Source of the DNA: JBBQYD01 sp942493075
Lineage (GTDB): Bacteria; Verrucomicrobiota; Verrucomicrobiia; Limisphaerales; UBA8199
NCBI GenBank assembly: GCA_942493075.1
Contig: OW818681.1
Span: 1,116,001-1,180,000, forward strand
Reading direction: 5' to 3'
Length of the DNA: 64,000 bases
Shown here: positions 44,284 to 52,648 of the stretch, piece by piece
Position numbering within the stretch: the stretch's first letter is position 1
Layout of the letters: every line of letters starts with the position of its first letter
Translations under genes and position numbers: made by a program
Notes under the pieces: generated by a model
What the model saw: the letters and a program-made list of their open reading frames with translations, nothing else
Told to the model about the DNA's origin: nothing
Database searches by the model: none

Positions 44284-45494
44284 ACCTCGCGATCCGTGAC
44301 ATTCGACACAGTCTCGGCCGCTTTATCCTGACAACCATTGGGATCGGGCTGTTGCTCATGATCGTGATGGGAATGGGCGGGATTTATCGGGGGCTAATTT
44401 TCGAGGCCACTTTACTGGTCGATCAACTCGGCGCTGATCTCTGGGTTGTGCAGGGAGGCACTCGGGGGCCGTTTGCCGAGGTTTCCCGCATTCCTGCAAG
44501 TCTTGAGGATCGACTGCGCGGGGTGCCAGGTGTGGCCGGGGCACGGAGATTCGTTTCCCATACGATCCAACGTGAGCACCACGGGCGTGCACTGCGTATG
44601 GTGGTTCAGGGGCTTTCCTGGCCCGAGGACAAGGGCGACTGGATTCCGCTGATGGCTGGGCGTCCTCTCCGTCAGGCACACTACGAGGTCATCGCTGATC
44701 GATCCCTTGGTTTGCCATTGGGTGAAAGAATCAAGCTGGGTAAGAACGTTTATGAGGTGGTTGGGCTGACACGAGGAATGACAGGCACGGCGGGAGATGG
44801 TTTGGCCTTCTTCACCGTGAGCGATGCGATGGCGGTTCAGTTTGATTTGCCAGGCGAAGCCACACGCCTGGAGCGCGCGTCACGCGTGGCAAGATTGGAG
44901 ACTCTGGATTTAGGCCGCACCACGCCCCTGCTGTCCGAACGGGCGGCTGGCCCGGCCAGCGAGTTGCCTGCGCTGGCTCCGCCTCAAGTAAGCGCCGTCC
45001 TGGTGAAACTCCAGCAGGGCGCTGATCCAGCTCTGATCGTGCAGACTCTCGGTTCATGGCCCGATGTGACGGTGTATTCTCTCGAACAACAGCGAAATCT
45101 GCTCCTTTCAGGAATGGTAGATAGATCCCGGCGCCAGCTTGGTTTGTTTCGAGCGCTCCTGGTTGTCATTTCCACGATAATCATGGCGCTCATTCTTTAT
45201 ACGCTCACGCTCGATAAGCTGCACGATATTGCCATGCTCAAGCTGATCGGCGCTCGGAATAGCGTTATAGTCGGATTGATCCTTCAGCAGGCGTTGCTAA
45301 TGGGAACGCTTGGGTATGGGCTCGCATGGTGGCTGGGGCAATTTGCGTTCCCACGGTTTCCCCGGCTCGTGCGCATCGAGAGCTACGATCTGGCCGTGCT
45401 GGGTGGCATCGTTGTGGTAATCTCCTTTTTGGCAAGCATGCTGGGGATTTGGAAAGCGATGCGTGTGGAGCCCAACAAAGTTCTTTCTGCATGA
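44280..45494 (+). CDS. FtsX-family ABC permease (DevC-like)
   Basis: The 404-residue protein starts MNLAIRDIRHSLGRFILTTI, the DevC/MacB-like first helix, then has a large extracytoplasmic domain (about 45-270) and three C-terminal FtsX helices (near 285-310, 335-355 and 365-390). It would work with the ATPase encoded next and the adaptor before it to export a lipid, peptide or small molecule across the envelope. Both ends overlap neighbours by four bases (ATGA), so the three genes are translationally coupled. Confidence 0.88.
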   Translation: MNLAIRDIRHSLGRFILTTIGIGLLLMIVMGMGGIYRGLIFEATLLVDQLGADLWVVQGGTRGPFAEVSRIPASLEDRLRGVPGVAGARRFVSHTIQREHHGRALRMVVQGLSWPEDKGDWIPLMAGRPLRQAHYEVIADRSLGLPLGERIKLGKNVYEVVGLTRGMTGTAGDGLAFFTVSDAMAVQFDLPGEATRLERASRVARLETLDLGRTTPLLSERAAGPASELPALAPPQVSAVLVKLQQGADPALIVQTLGSWPDVTVYSLEQQRNLLLSGMVDRSRRQLGLFRALLVVISTIIMALILYTLTLDKLHDIAMLKLIGARNSVIVGLILQQALLMGTLGYGLAWWLGQFAFPRFPRLVRIESYDLAVLGGIVVVISFLASMLGIWKAMRVEPNKVLSA

Positions 45495-46213
45495 GCACTG
45501 CCATAGAGAACGCGCCCGCAATCTTCGCTGAGCAGCTCACCAAAGTGTATGGAACCGGCAACACCGAGGTGGTCGCGATGAAAGATGTGACTCTGCAGGT
45601 GGAGCGTGGCGAGGTGGTTGCCTTATTAGGCCCAAGCGGCGCGGGTAAATCCACCTTACTAACAGCCATAGGGCTCATTAATCCTCCCACATCAGGCCGG
45701 ATCTCCATGGGGGGCAAGCTGATTATGGAGGCAGACCAGGCCAAAGTGGATCTGCGCACGTTCCGCAGGAAGCACTTGGGATTCGTCTTTCAAAGGGCGA
45801 ACCTGATTCCGTTCCTGAGTGCTCTTGAGAACGTGCAAGTGGCTCTTGAAATCAATGACGTCGCGCCGCGAACCGCCCGTCAGCGCGCCATGGAATTGCT
45901 GGTTTACCTTGGTGTTGCTGACCGCGCTCGCAACCTGCCTGACGCCCTCTCCGGAGGACAGCAACAGCGAGTGGCAGTCGCTCGTGCTCTTGCGAATGAG
46001 CCGAGCCTTATCCTGGCCGATGAGCCCACGGCAGCCCTCGACAGCCAACGAGGGCGGCAGGTGATGGAGCTGTTTGGCAAAGTTGCGCATGAGCGCGGCG
46101 CTGCGGTTATCGTCGTGACCCATGACCATCGCTCCCTGGATGTTTTCGATACGACGTATGAGATGGAAGACGGTCTATTAAAACCCAAAATCACCAATCA
46201 AGCTTCAGCATGA
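45491..46213 (+). CDS. ABC transporter ATPase (DevA/MacB/LolD-like)
   Basis: The 240-residue ATPase has Walker A GPSGAGKST, the Q-loop FVFQRANLIPF, signature LSGGQQQR, Walker B LILADEPTAALD and the switch His in VVTHDHRS. It belongs to the LolD/MacB/DevA group that drives mechanotransmission-type FtsX permeases. The ATG at 45491 overlaps the permease stop (ATGA); the long upstream extension of the open frame lies inside the permease gene. The next gene again starts by a four-base overlap. Confidence 0.92.
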   Translation: MSTAIENAPAIFAEQLTKVYGTGNTEVVAMKDVTLQVERGEVVALLGPSGAGKSTLLTAIGLINPPTSGRISMGGKLIMEADQAKVDLRTFRRKHLGFVFQRANLIPFLSALENVQVALEINDVAPRTARQRAMELLVYLGVADRARNLPDALSGGQQQRVAVARALANEPSLILADEPTAALDSQRGRQVMELFGKVAHERGAAVIVVTHDHRSLDVFDTTYEMEDGLLKPKITNQASA

Positions 46214-46887
46214 AACAGAACGTAACTCGTCGGAACTTCCTCACAGCGGCAAGCACTGCTGCAATTACCTTCGCGACAACCACAGGCCTCTCTGCGGAGC
46301 CAGCAGGGGGCGGGAAACTGAAGATTATCGGGGTTTCCTGCAGCCCGCGGAAGGGTATGACTACCGCTAAGGCCGTTCAGGCGGCTCTGGACGCTGCCAA
46401 AGCTGTTGACGACCGGATAGAGGTTGAACTTATAGACCTGGGCGGGCTCAGCTTTGCAGGGTATTCCCCTAAGCCTCCGCAGGACGACTTCACTGCCATC
46501 CTTCCAAAGCTTCATGATCCTGCGTTGGCCGGCCTGATTATAGGATCTCCCTCGTACTTTCGTGGTCTGAGTTCGGTATGCAAGTCCTTCATTGAGCGCT
46601 GTGCACCCTTGCGAGAGCCGAAGATGCTTCTGGCAAACAAGCCCGTCGGGGTGGTGGCGGTCGGCGGCTTCCGGAATGGCGGCCAGGAACTCGTCATCGA
46701 ACAAATCCAGGCAGGGATGCTCTGCTTTGGAATGGTCCCTGTGGGCGGACTCGCCCCTGCTTTCCAAGGTGCAACGTTGCTCTCCGCCAATGACAGCGTA
46801 GCTCAGGATGAGCTAGGCTTGAAAACAGCCACACAACTGGGAAAACATGTGGGCGAGGTAGCGATCAAGCTGGCGAAAACCACGTAA
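46210..46887 (+). CDS. Tat-exported NADPH-dependent FMN reductase / flavodoxin-like protein
   Basis: The 225-residue protein begins MKQNVTRRNFLTAAST, a twin-arginine signal (RRNFL), so it would be exported folded with its flavin. The body is flavodoxin-like: KIIGVSCSPRKGMTTAKAVQ for the FMN phosphate loop, then GLIIGSPSYFRGLSSVCKSF and GVVAVGGFRNGGQELVI, typical of the NADPH-dependent FMN reductase / iron-sulfur flavoprotein group. ATGA overlap ties it to the ABC exporter genes. A role reducing an exported or periplasmic thiophilic substrate is inferred from the train. Confidence 0.85.
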   Translation: MKQNVTRRNFLTAASTAAITFATTTGLSAEPAGGGKLKIIGVSCSPRKGMTTAKAVQAALDAAKAVDDRIEVELIDLGGLSFAGYSPKPPQDDFTAILPKLHDPALAGLIIGSPSYFRGLSSVCKSFIERCAPLREPKMLLANKPVGVVAVGGFRNGGQELVIEQIQAGMLCFGMVPVGGLAPAFQGATLLSANDSVAQDELGLKTATQLGKHVGEVAIKLAKTT

Positions 46888-46920
46888 GCAGCAAGCTCCC
46901 AGGTGCTGACCAAATCAAGT

Positions 46921-47961
46921 TCACGCGACGAGCAGATAATCTTTTCCCTCACGCCGACCGCAACCATCCAGTTCAGCGCGGATCACCTCGCGCGCGCCGC
47001 GCTTGGACACGCCACTCAAAATAAACGATTGCTGCACGCCCGGTAGTTGGTCTGTGCCAATCACGCGTCGGCCATCACGCATTCGACCGAACTTTTTGGC
47101 ATCAATATCAATAAAACCGGTGAACGGGTAGCCAGCGGCTTCCAAGTCGCGAAACCGTTGCCGGGTGACGCGGCCCGCGCCCCGCAGCCAAAGTTCGCGC
47201 GGCGGCGGGACTTTATCTCTGAGCCACAGAGCTAGATATTTGCATTTGAGGCGATAAAAGTTTTCCAACGAGTAGCGTGGCGCGACCCGTGACGAGCGAG
47301 TTGGCGAATCGTTCCAAATAAGCAACTCGGCGTCCACCTTCCCGAAGCGCACACCCGCGTGCAGCCAACGCAACCACAGTTCGTAGTCCTCAGGAAAATC
47401 GCCGTCCGCGTAGCCACCGTGTTCCGCGAGCAGTTCGCGGCGAAACATGACGCTCGGATGCGCCACGGGTGCTTCCACAAATCGCCGCAGCGCGATTGCT
47501 TCCGGCGTCAGCAGCGAATTGATCCACTCAACATGCGTGGCGTAACCGGCTTGTCGCGTCACATCGCCTCCAAATCGCACTCGACACGACACGACGCCAA
47601 GGTGCGGATTACGTTCCAGAAACTCGACTTGCCGCGCCAATCGTTCTGGCAGCATCACATCGTCCGCATCCATGCGCGCGATGAACTTCCCGCACGCCGC
47701 GTGACATCCCGCCTGCAGGGCAGCTACTAATCCTTCAGGCCGCTGGGTCAGAACGCGAATCCGCGCATCCAATCGCGCCGCCGCTTTCAATCGGAGCGGC
47801 GTTTCGTCCTGCGAACCGTCGTCCACGGCCACCACTTCCCACGCGGGGAAGGTCTGGGCGCAGATGCTCTCCAGTGCGGCGGAAATCGTGTCGCCGGCAT
47901 TTCGCACTGGTAAAACAATTGAGACTATTGGATCGGTACGCATCGGTGGGCAGCAGGTCAA
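46921..47961 (-). CDS. GT2-family glycosyltransferase
   Basis: Inverting GT-A glycosyltransferase of family 2. The 346-residue protein has PIVSIVLPVRNAGDTISAAL at the N-terminus, the nucleotide-binding VVAVDDGSQDETPL, and the metal-binding FIARMDADDVMLPERL (D-A-D-D). A C-terminal extra domain (about 265-346; FTGFIDIDAKKFGRMRDGRR) resembles a small Rossmann-like sensor domain seen in some GT2 proteins. It is the second gene of a minus-strand pair with the PAP2 protein 30 bases upstream. It converges with the flavin reductase gene. Confidence 0.88.
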   Translation of the reverse strand: MTCCPPMRTDPIVSIVLPVRNAGDTISAALESICAQTFPAWEVVAVDDGSQDETPLRLKAAARLDARIRVLTQRPEGLVAALQAGCHAACGKFIARMDADDVMLPERLARQVEFLERNPHLGVVSCRVRFGGDVTRQAGYATHVEWINSLLTPEAIALRRFVEAPVAHPSVMFRRELLAEHGGYADGDFPEDYELWLRWLHAGVRFGKVDAELLIWNDSPTRSSRVAPRYSLENFYRLKCKYLALWLRDKVPPPRELWLRGAGRVTRQRFRDLEAAGYPFTGFIDIDAKKFGRMRDGRRVIGTDQLPGVQQSFILSGVSKRGAREVIRAELDGCGRREGKDYLLVA

Positions 47962-47991
47962 TTGATTGCGGAGCCAATCTGCTCAATAAAG

Positions 47992-48945
47992 TTACGGTTC
48001 TTCGCACGCGGATGTGCGCCGATCATACCAGGACGCGACCGCCAGTCCGATGATCGCGGCGGCCAATCCTCCCAGCAAATCGACCAGGTAGTGGAATCGC
48101 AGCAAGACGGTGGCGAACCACATCATCGCGCATGGGAGCACCACCCACCAGAAGTGTCTCCGCCGATGCCACCAGTCAAACACCAGAAGGTAGAACGACA
48201 CTGCAAAATGGACGCTGGGGAAAACGTCCACCCCATTACTGGCTGAATGGATCATGGCCATTGTCCATCCTATCACCCAACCTCCTTCAAGCGGCTCTGG
48301 AAAGCTCATGAACTGATGCGGCCCGCCGGCGGGCAGCAGGGTGTAAGCAAGAAGGCTCAGGCCGTATACAGTAAAGAGCCCGGCGAAGCACTTGCGAAAG
48401 CGAGGCAGATCGTATGCGCAATAGTACGCCGGTCCGGCGATGAGGTAGTAGAAAAAGAACAAATAAGCCAGCATCAGCCAATCGTTCATCCATGGGGAAT
48501 CCCAGTTCGCGTAAGGAATGCTGGGGGTTTCTCCCAACAGGGCGCGATCCCACTTCAGCAAAAGGCCATCAACGCGCGACAAACCCAGCGCCGGAACAGC
48601 CTTCTCCAATATGAAAAACGCAAAACCCATCGCTGCAGGATAATACAATAGTCGTATCCGCCAGCGGAGGGGAGTCGGGTCGCGTCGGGCCCAGGAGCGC
48701 ACGATGGCGGCCCCAGCCATGCAGCCGAAAAAGGCGAGAGTGAAGGGATGGTTGAGCCCCAACTCCGCTCCGAGACGAGCGCAGGTGATCGCAAGGAAAG
48801 CGCCGAAAACGATTTCATGCGGCAGCCAGGAGAAACCGCAAATGGCCGTTGCTCCCAAGCTGGGAGCTGCGGCGATCACTTGTCCTTGCCCAATAGGGCT
48901 CTTGGTCTTCCGGTTCATGGTTCTTGGCCCTGGTGAGGTGCCCAT
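47992..48945 (-). CDS. PAP2-superfamily membrane protein (inositolphosphotransferase-like)
   Basis: The 317-residue protein has about eight membrane helices. The acid-phosphatase-like motif is split as DVFPSVHFAVSFYLL and RFHYLVDLLGGLAAA, giving the catalytic His pair and Arg/Asp as in PAP2 or Aur1-type phospholipid phosphotransferases. SLLAYTLLPAGGPHQF precedes it. It could release or move a phospho-headgroup in the outer leaflet of the inner membrane, and with the GT2 downstream may decorate a lipid. The ATG at 48945 or the one nine codons later are both possible. Confidence 0.8.
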   Translation of the reverse strand: MGTSPGPRTMNRKTKSPIGQGQVIAAAPSLGATAICGFSWLPHEIVFGAFLAITCARLGAELGLNHPFTLAFFGCMAGAAIVRSWARRDPTPLRWRIRLLYYPAAMGFAFFILEKAVPALGLSRVDGLLLKWDRALLGETPSIPYANWDSPWMNDWLMLAYLFFFYYLIAGPAYYCAYDLPRFRKCFAGLFTVYGLSLLAYTLLPAGGPHQFMSFPEPLEGGWVIGWTMAMIHSASNGVDVFPSVHFAVSFYLLVFDWWHRRRHFWWVVLPCAMMWFATVLLRFHYLVDLLGGLAAAIIGLAVASWYDRRTSACEEP

Positions 48946-49260
48946 CTATTACTGTAATCTTTGGCTTTCCCGGCTGCGGCCCCCCGCAACCCCGGCCCTC
49001 ATCTCTAGTGCAAGCGCTTGCTCGTGAAGTGCTTTAGCATTCCTTGGAAGGATTGCAAGCTGAACGTCGTCAACCTGCCCAAGCTTGTGATCGGATCAGA
49101 GTTAATGCCTGCCAGCGGCTCGTCCTGCAAGAGCCGCGCAACGCGCTGATTGAATGCCGCCTTCCAGCGCCACTATTAGCGGGGCCTGGCTCCCCGGTTT
49201 GGAGCAACAGCAAAAAATCAGTTTGCATTTCGTCGTATGGCGAAATATAGTAGAATTATC
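48946..49260. other. Divergent region with a LacI-type palindrome and an ArsR-type operator
   Basis: About 315 bases between the minus-strand PAP2 gene and the plus-strand ars operon, so both promoters lie here. Besides the ArsR-type palindrome listed separately, bases 49009-49022 read TGCAAGCGCTTGCT, which fits the LacI/GalR-family operator pattern TGNAANCGNTTNCA except for the last base. No LacI-family gene is in the window. No gene is seen. Confidence 0.4.
49227..49246. promoter_or_regulatory. ArsR operator of the arsenic operon
   Basis: ATTTCG (49227-49232) and CGAAAT (49241-49246) form an inverted repeat with an 8-base spacer, similar to operators of arsenic-responsive ArsR proteins. 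It ends 14 bases before the ATG at 49261 and covers the alternative ATG at 49237, so the later start is preferred. Confidence 0.65.
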
Positions 49261-49626
49261 ATGCGCGAGTTCATGAACATCACAAAGGCTTTGGCGGACG
49301 AAAACCGCGTCCGAATGTTGCTGGCTCTAGCGCAAGGTGAGCTGTGCGTCTGCCAAATTACCGAGTTGTTCGGCTTGGCTCCGTCCACCGTTTCCAAGCA
49401 TCTCTCGATCCTTTACCAGGCGGGGTTGGCTGAATCCCGGAAAGAGGGACGATGGATTTACTACCGCCTCCCGGGGAAAGCAGCTCCTGCGCCGGTCCGG
49501 CGTGCCATCGACTGGGTAAAGCAATCGCTGGATGGTGCCAAAGAGGCGACCGAAGACGCAGAACGCCTCAAGAAGCTCCTCGGAATCGATCCCGTTGAAC
49601 TATGCAAAAAGCAATGTCGAAAATGA
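49261..49626 (+). CDS. arsR: Arsenic-responsive ArsR repressor
   Basis: The 121-residue winged-helix repressor has the As(III) site ELCVCQITELF (C29 and C31) and the recognition helix LAPSTVSKHLSILYQAGLAE, with wing KEGRWIYYRL. It should repress the arsC-arsM-acr3 genes behind it until As(III) binds. A palindromic operator lies just upstream, and the start at 49261 was chosen because the earlier ATG (49237) is inside that palindrome. The stop overlaps the arsC start (ATGA). Confidence 0.9.
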   Translation: MREFMNITKALADENRVRMLLALAQGELCVCQITELFGLAPSTVSKHLSILYQAGLAESRKEGRWIYYRLPGKAAPAPVRRAIDWVKQSLDGAKEATEDAERLKKLLGIDPVELCKKQCRK

Positions 49627-50066
49627 AACCGACCATTCTTATTCTCTGCACCGGAAACTCCTGCCGCAGCCACCTGGCTGAAGGCATTCTCCAAAAAGCG
49701 CTCGGCAGCGACTATGCCGTTCGTAGCGCCGGGTCAAAGCCCGCCGGATATGTCCACCCCCTGGGTATTCAGGTTATGAAGGAAATCGGAATCGACATTT
49801 CCACCCATCATTCCAAGCACCTGAATGAGTTCCTGAACCAGGATGTAGAAACCGTTATCACCGTTTGCGGCAATGCGGACCAGGCTTGCCCCATGTTTCC
49901 CGGCCAAGTGAACCGGTACCATTGGGGATTTGACGACCCGGCTCACGCTGCTGGAACGGACGAGGAAAAACTCGAGGTGTTCCGCCGAGTGCGGGATGAA
50001 ATCAAAACAGTGTTCGAGGCATACGCCGCAGGCAGAATGGATGAATCCCGACGAAAGAAATGCTAA
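49623..50066 (+). CDS. arsC: Arsenate reductase, low-molecular-weight phosphatase type
   Basis: Thioredoxin-linked ArsC reduces arsenate to arsenite in the cytoplasm. The 147-residue protein has the C-x5-R P-loop CTGNSCRS (C9 to R15), a second-shell thiol region (VCGNADQACPMFPG) and the acid loop FDDPAHA. These match LMW-PTP-like ArsC. The ATG at 49623 overlaps the arsR stop; in-frame starts at 49602 and 49614 would overlap arsR more deeply. The methyltransferase gene follows 43 bases later. Confidence 0.9.
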   Translation: MKPTILILCTGNSCRSHLAEGILQKALGSDYAVRSAGSKPAGYVHPLGIQVMKEIGIDISTHHSKHLNEFLNQDVETVITVCGNADQACPMFPGQVNRYHWGFDDPAHAAGTDEEKLEVFRRVRDEIKTVFEAYAAGRMDESRRKKC

Positions 50067-50109
50067 CACCGCCTCCTGAACCAGACTGCAAATCCCAATC
50101 AGAAACGTT

Positions 50110-50976
50110 ATGAAAAACTTTCCAAAAATCATCGATCCTGAGGTTATCCGCCAACAGGTGCGCGAAGGGTACAGCAAGATCGCCACTAGCGGCAGCTCCT
50201 GCTGTGGCGGCAGTGCCAGTTCCTGCGGATCATCCCCGGTCAGCTCTGAAGAACTCGCCCGTCATATCGGCTATTCCGCGGAAGAACTTGCCGCACTCCC
50301 TGATGGCGCAAACATGGGGCTATCGTGCGGCAACCCAAACGCCCTGGCCGAAATCAAGCCCGGCGAGGTGGTGCTTGATCTTGGCAGCGGGGGAGGCTTC
50401 GACGTGTTTATTGCTGGCAAAAAAGTTGGACCCGATGGGCTGGTGATCGGCGTGGATATGACGCCCGACATGCTGGCAAAGGCCCGCAAGAACAAGGAGT
50501 CGTACCGCCAGACCACCGGCCTGGATAACGTGGATTTCCGGCTTGGGGAGATCGAGCATCTCCCGGTGGCAGACTCCAGTGTGGATGCAATCATTTCCAA
50601 CTGCGTGATTAATCTCTCACCAGATAAACCGCAAGTCTGGCGCGAAATGGCCCGGGTGCTGAAACCCGGCGGCCGAGTTGCCGTCTCCGATCTGGCGCTA
50701 CTCAAACCATTGCCTTCGGAAATTTTGGAAAGCATCGAGGCGCTCGTCGGCTGCGTCGCTGGCGCGGTGCTTGTATCCGAGGTCGAGCGAATGGCCAGGG
50801 AGGCGGGGTTGACAGAAATTATTCTAAACCCCAAGACGGCATACGTCGATGGGATGGTTGATTGGCAGGATCCCATCTACCAGAAGATCATTGCTAAACT
50901 GCCTCCAGGCACCAAGCCGGGGGGATACATCACCAGCCTGGAAATCAAAGCCCGCAAGCCCTCATTGACTTCATGA
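50110..50976 (+). CDS. arsM: Arsenite methyltransferase
   Basis: ArsM methylates As(III) with S-adenosylmethionine. The 288-residue protein has the SAM-binding VVLDLGSGGGFDVFIAGKKV, the family's N-terminal VREGYSKIATSG with a Cys/Ser-rich loop, then MGLSCGNPNALAEIKPGE with an As-binding Cys, and SNCVINLSPDKPQVWREMAR with a second. The position of these cysteines matches bacterial ArsM. The acr3 start overlaps its stop (ATGA), so methylation and export are coupled in one operon. Confidence 0.92.
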   Translation: MKNFPKIIDPEVIRQQVREGYSKIATSGSSCCGGSASSCGSSPVSSEELARHIGYSAEELAALPDGANMGLSCGNPNALAEIKPGEVVLDLGSGGGFDVFIAGKKVGPDGLVIGVDMTPDMLAKARKNKESYRQTTGLDNVDFRLGEIEHLPVADSSVDAIISNCVINLSPDKPQVWREMARVLKPGGRVAVSDLALLKPLPSEILESIEALVGCVAGAVLVSEVERMAREAGLTEIILNPKTAYVDGMVDWQDPIYQKIIAKLPPGTKPGGYITSLEIKARKPSLTS

Positions 50977-52046
50977 ACGCACCTGCGACTTCCGCACCCC
51001 AGCCCGAAGCTGTGGCCAGGAACATGTCCTTCCTGGACCGTTATCTCACGGTCTGGATCTTTGCTGCGATGGGCCTCGGCGTGCTGCTGGGCCACTTCGC
51101 GATCAGTGATCCCGAAGGATTCTTTGCACCGATGACTGTGGGCACTACCAATCTGCCCATAGCCATTGGCCTCATTCTGATGATGTATCCGCCGTTGGCG
51201 AAAGTTAAGTATTCGCAGCTTCCCAAGGTGTTCGCCAACACGCGCATTCTTACGCTTTCCCTGGTGCAGAACTGGGTTATCGGTCCGGTGCTTATGTTCC
51301 TGCTTGCCGTGCTGCTGCTGCGCGATCACCCGGATTATATGGTGGGGTTGATTCTTGTTGGGATTGCGCGGTGTATCGCCATGGTTTTGGTTTGGAATGA
51401 GCTCGCCCATGGCAGCCGGGAATATGCCGCTGGTCTGGTGGCGCTCAACAGCATTTCACAGATTCTGTTTTACAGTTTCTACGCCTGGTTGTTCATCACG
51501 GTGTTGCCGCCTTACTTTGGGCTGAAAGGCGCCGTGGTGGAAGTCCACATCAGCGAAATCTTTTGGAGTGTCATGATCTATCTTGGAATTCCCTTCGCTG
51601 CGGGAGTGTTGAGCCGGGTAATCCTCGTGCCTCTGAAAGGAGAGGAATGGTATGAAAGAGTATTCATTCCCCGGATCTCGCCCCTCACGCTCACAGCCCT
51701 GCTCTTTACCATCGTGGTTATGTTCACTTTCAAGGGTGACGCCATCGTGCAGCTCCCGCTGGACGTGCTTCGTATTGCAATCCCCCTGGTGCTGTATTTT
51801 GTGATCATGTTCCTGGTGAGCTTTGTGATGGCGAAGAAACTCGGCGCGGATTATCCGCGGTCCACCTCGCTCGCGTTCACCTCGGCGGGCAACAACTTCG
51901 AGCTCGCCATCGCCGTGGCCATCGCCGTTTTTGGGCTGAAGTCGGGCGTCGCGTTTGCGGCCGTCGTCGGCCCCTTGATTGAAGTCCCGGCCTTGATCGG
52001 TCTGGTACACGTCGCTTTCTGGTTTCGTCGCCGTTTTTACGCATGA
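50973..52046 (+). CDS. acr3: ACR3-family arsenite exporter
   Basis: The 357-residue integral membrane protein has ten helices and family motifs: FLDRYLTVWIFAAMGLGVLL, LVGIARCIAMVLVWNELAHG with the conserved Cys, and FTSAGNNFELAIAVAIAVFG. ACR3 exports arsenite in exchange for protons. It is the last gene of the arsR-arsC-arsM-acr3 operon and converges with a minus-strand NifX-like gene 14 bases away. Called arsB in some genomes, although it is unrelated to true ArsB. Confidence 0.93.
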   Translation: MNAPATSAPQPEAVARNMSFLDRYLTVWIFAAMGLGVLLGHFAISDPEGFFAPMTVGTTNLPIAIGLILMMYPPLAKVKYSQLPKVFANTRILTLSLVQNWVIGPVLMFLLAVLLLRDHPDYMVGLILVGIARCIAMVLVWNELAHGSREYAAGLVALNSISQILFYSFYAWLFITVLPPYFGLKGAVVEVHISEIFWSVMIYLGIPFAAGVLSRVILVPLKGEEWYERVFIPRISPLTLTALLFTIVVMFTFKGDAIVQLPLDVLRIAIPLVLYFVIMFLVSFVMAKKLGADYPRSTSLAFTSAGNNFELAIAVAIAVFGLKSGVAFAAVVGPLIEVPALIGLVHVAFWFRRRFYA

Positions 52047-52060
52047 GCTGGAAGTGAACC

Positions 52061-52423
52061 TCAGACATGATCGTCATGGTCGTGGTGATGTGAGCACCCT
52101 TCCGGAGCCGCGATCAACGTTCCTGCCAAATACAATGCTACCAGGGATTCCGCCGAGCAATTCGGCTCGCCTGCTACGACTTTGATGCCGTAATGAGCGA
52201 AGATCTCAAGTGCTCTCTGCCCAATACCTCCGGCTATAATGACCCCTGCACCCTGCTCATTCAGCCAGACAGGGAAGAGCCCGGGCTTATGCTCGGGCGC
52301 CTCGTGGGTTTCGGAACGCATGATGGTGTGCGTCGTTTCGTCTACACCAAACAGGCAGAAGTGCCGCGTGCCGCCGAAGTGTGAATTAAGTCGGCCGTTT
52401 TCGACCGGTACAGCTATTTTCAT
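52061..52423 (-). CDS. NifX/NafY-like (dinitrogenase iron-molybdenum cofactor family) protein with His-rich tail
   Basis: The 120-residue protein begins MKIAVPVENGRLNSHFGGTR and has GAGVIIAGGIGQRALEIFAH, the RNase-H-like fold that carries Fe-S/Mo clusters in nitrogen fixation and occurs widely outside it. It ends in a His/Asp-rich tail (CSHHHDHDDHV) that could hold a metal ion. It is the last gene of a three-gene minus-strand set with a 62-aa ORF and another NifX-like protein. No nif genes are present, so a metal-cluster or redox role outside nitrogenase is likely. Confidence 0.85.
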   Translation of the reverse strand: MKIAVPVENGRLNSHFGGTRHFCLFGVDETTHTIMRSETHEAPEHKPGLFPVWLNEQGAGVIIAGGIGQRALEIFAHYGIKVVAGEPNCSAESLVALYLAGTLIAAPEGCSHHHDHDDHV

Positions 52424-52436
52424 AAATGTTGAAAGA

Positions 52437-52625
52437 CTATTGATCGAGTTGAGCTTTTCGCATCCATCGCACGCCCCAGGCCGGAAGCCCTAGCGCAGCT
52501 CGTTCCCAACCCCTCAGACCAGTGATTTGATACCAGTGTTTTTGGCCGGGTTGGCGGCTATCCCTGCAAGCAGGTGGAGCTTTAGATGGTGTCCCTATCT
52601 GTCTAGTTGACGTTTTCGTTCTCAT
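52437..52625 (-). CDS. Small 62-aa protein, possibly DUF5320-related
   Basis: The frame fits neatly between the two NifX-like genes, with gaps of 13 and 23 bases, on the same strand. The C-terminal part YQITGLRGWERAALGLPAWG recalls the end of DUF5320-type small proteins, which also accompany NifX-like genes in anaerobes; this likeness is from memory and weak. No ribosome-binding site is clear. Treated as a probable small gene. Confidence 0.4.
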   Translation of the reverse strand: MRTKTSTRQIGTPSKAPPACRDSRQPGQKHWYQITGLRGWERAALGLPAWGVRWMRKAQLDQ

Positions 52626-52648
52626 CGTTTGTTATACCTCGAGCCTTG

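Noticed and set aside
47992..48945. Plus-strand frames over the PAP2 gene
   Set aside because: Shadows; the minus strand has eight membrane helices and the PAP2 motif.
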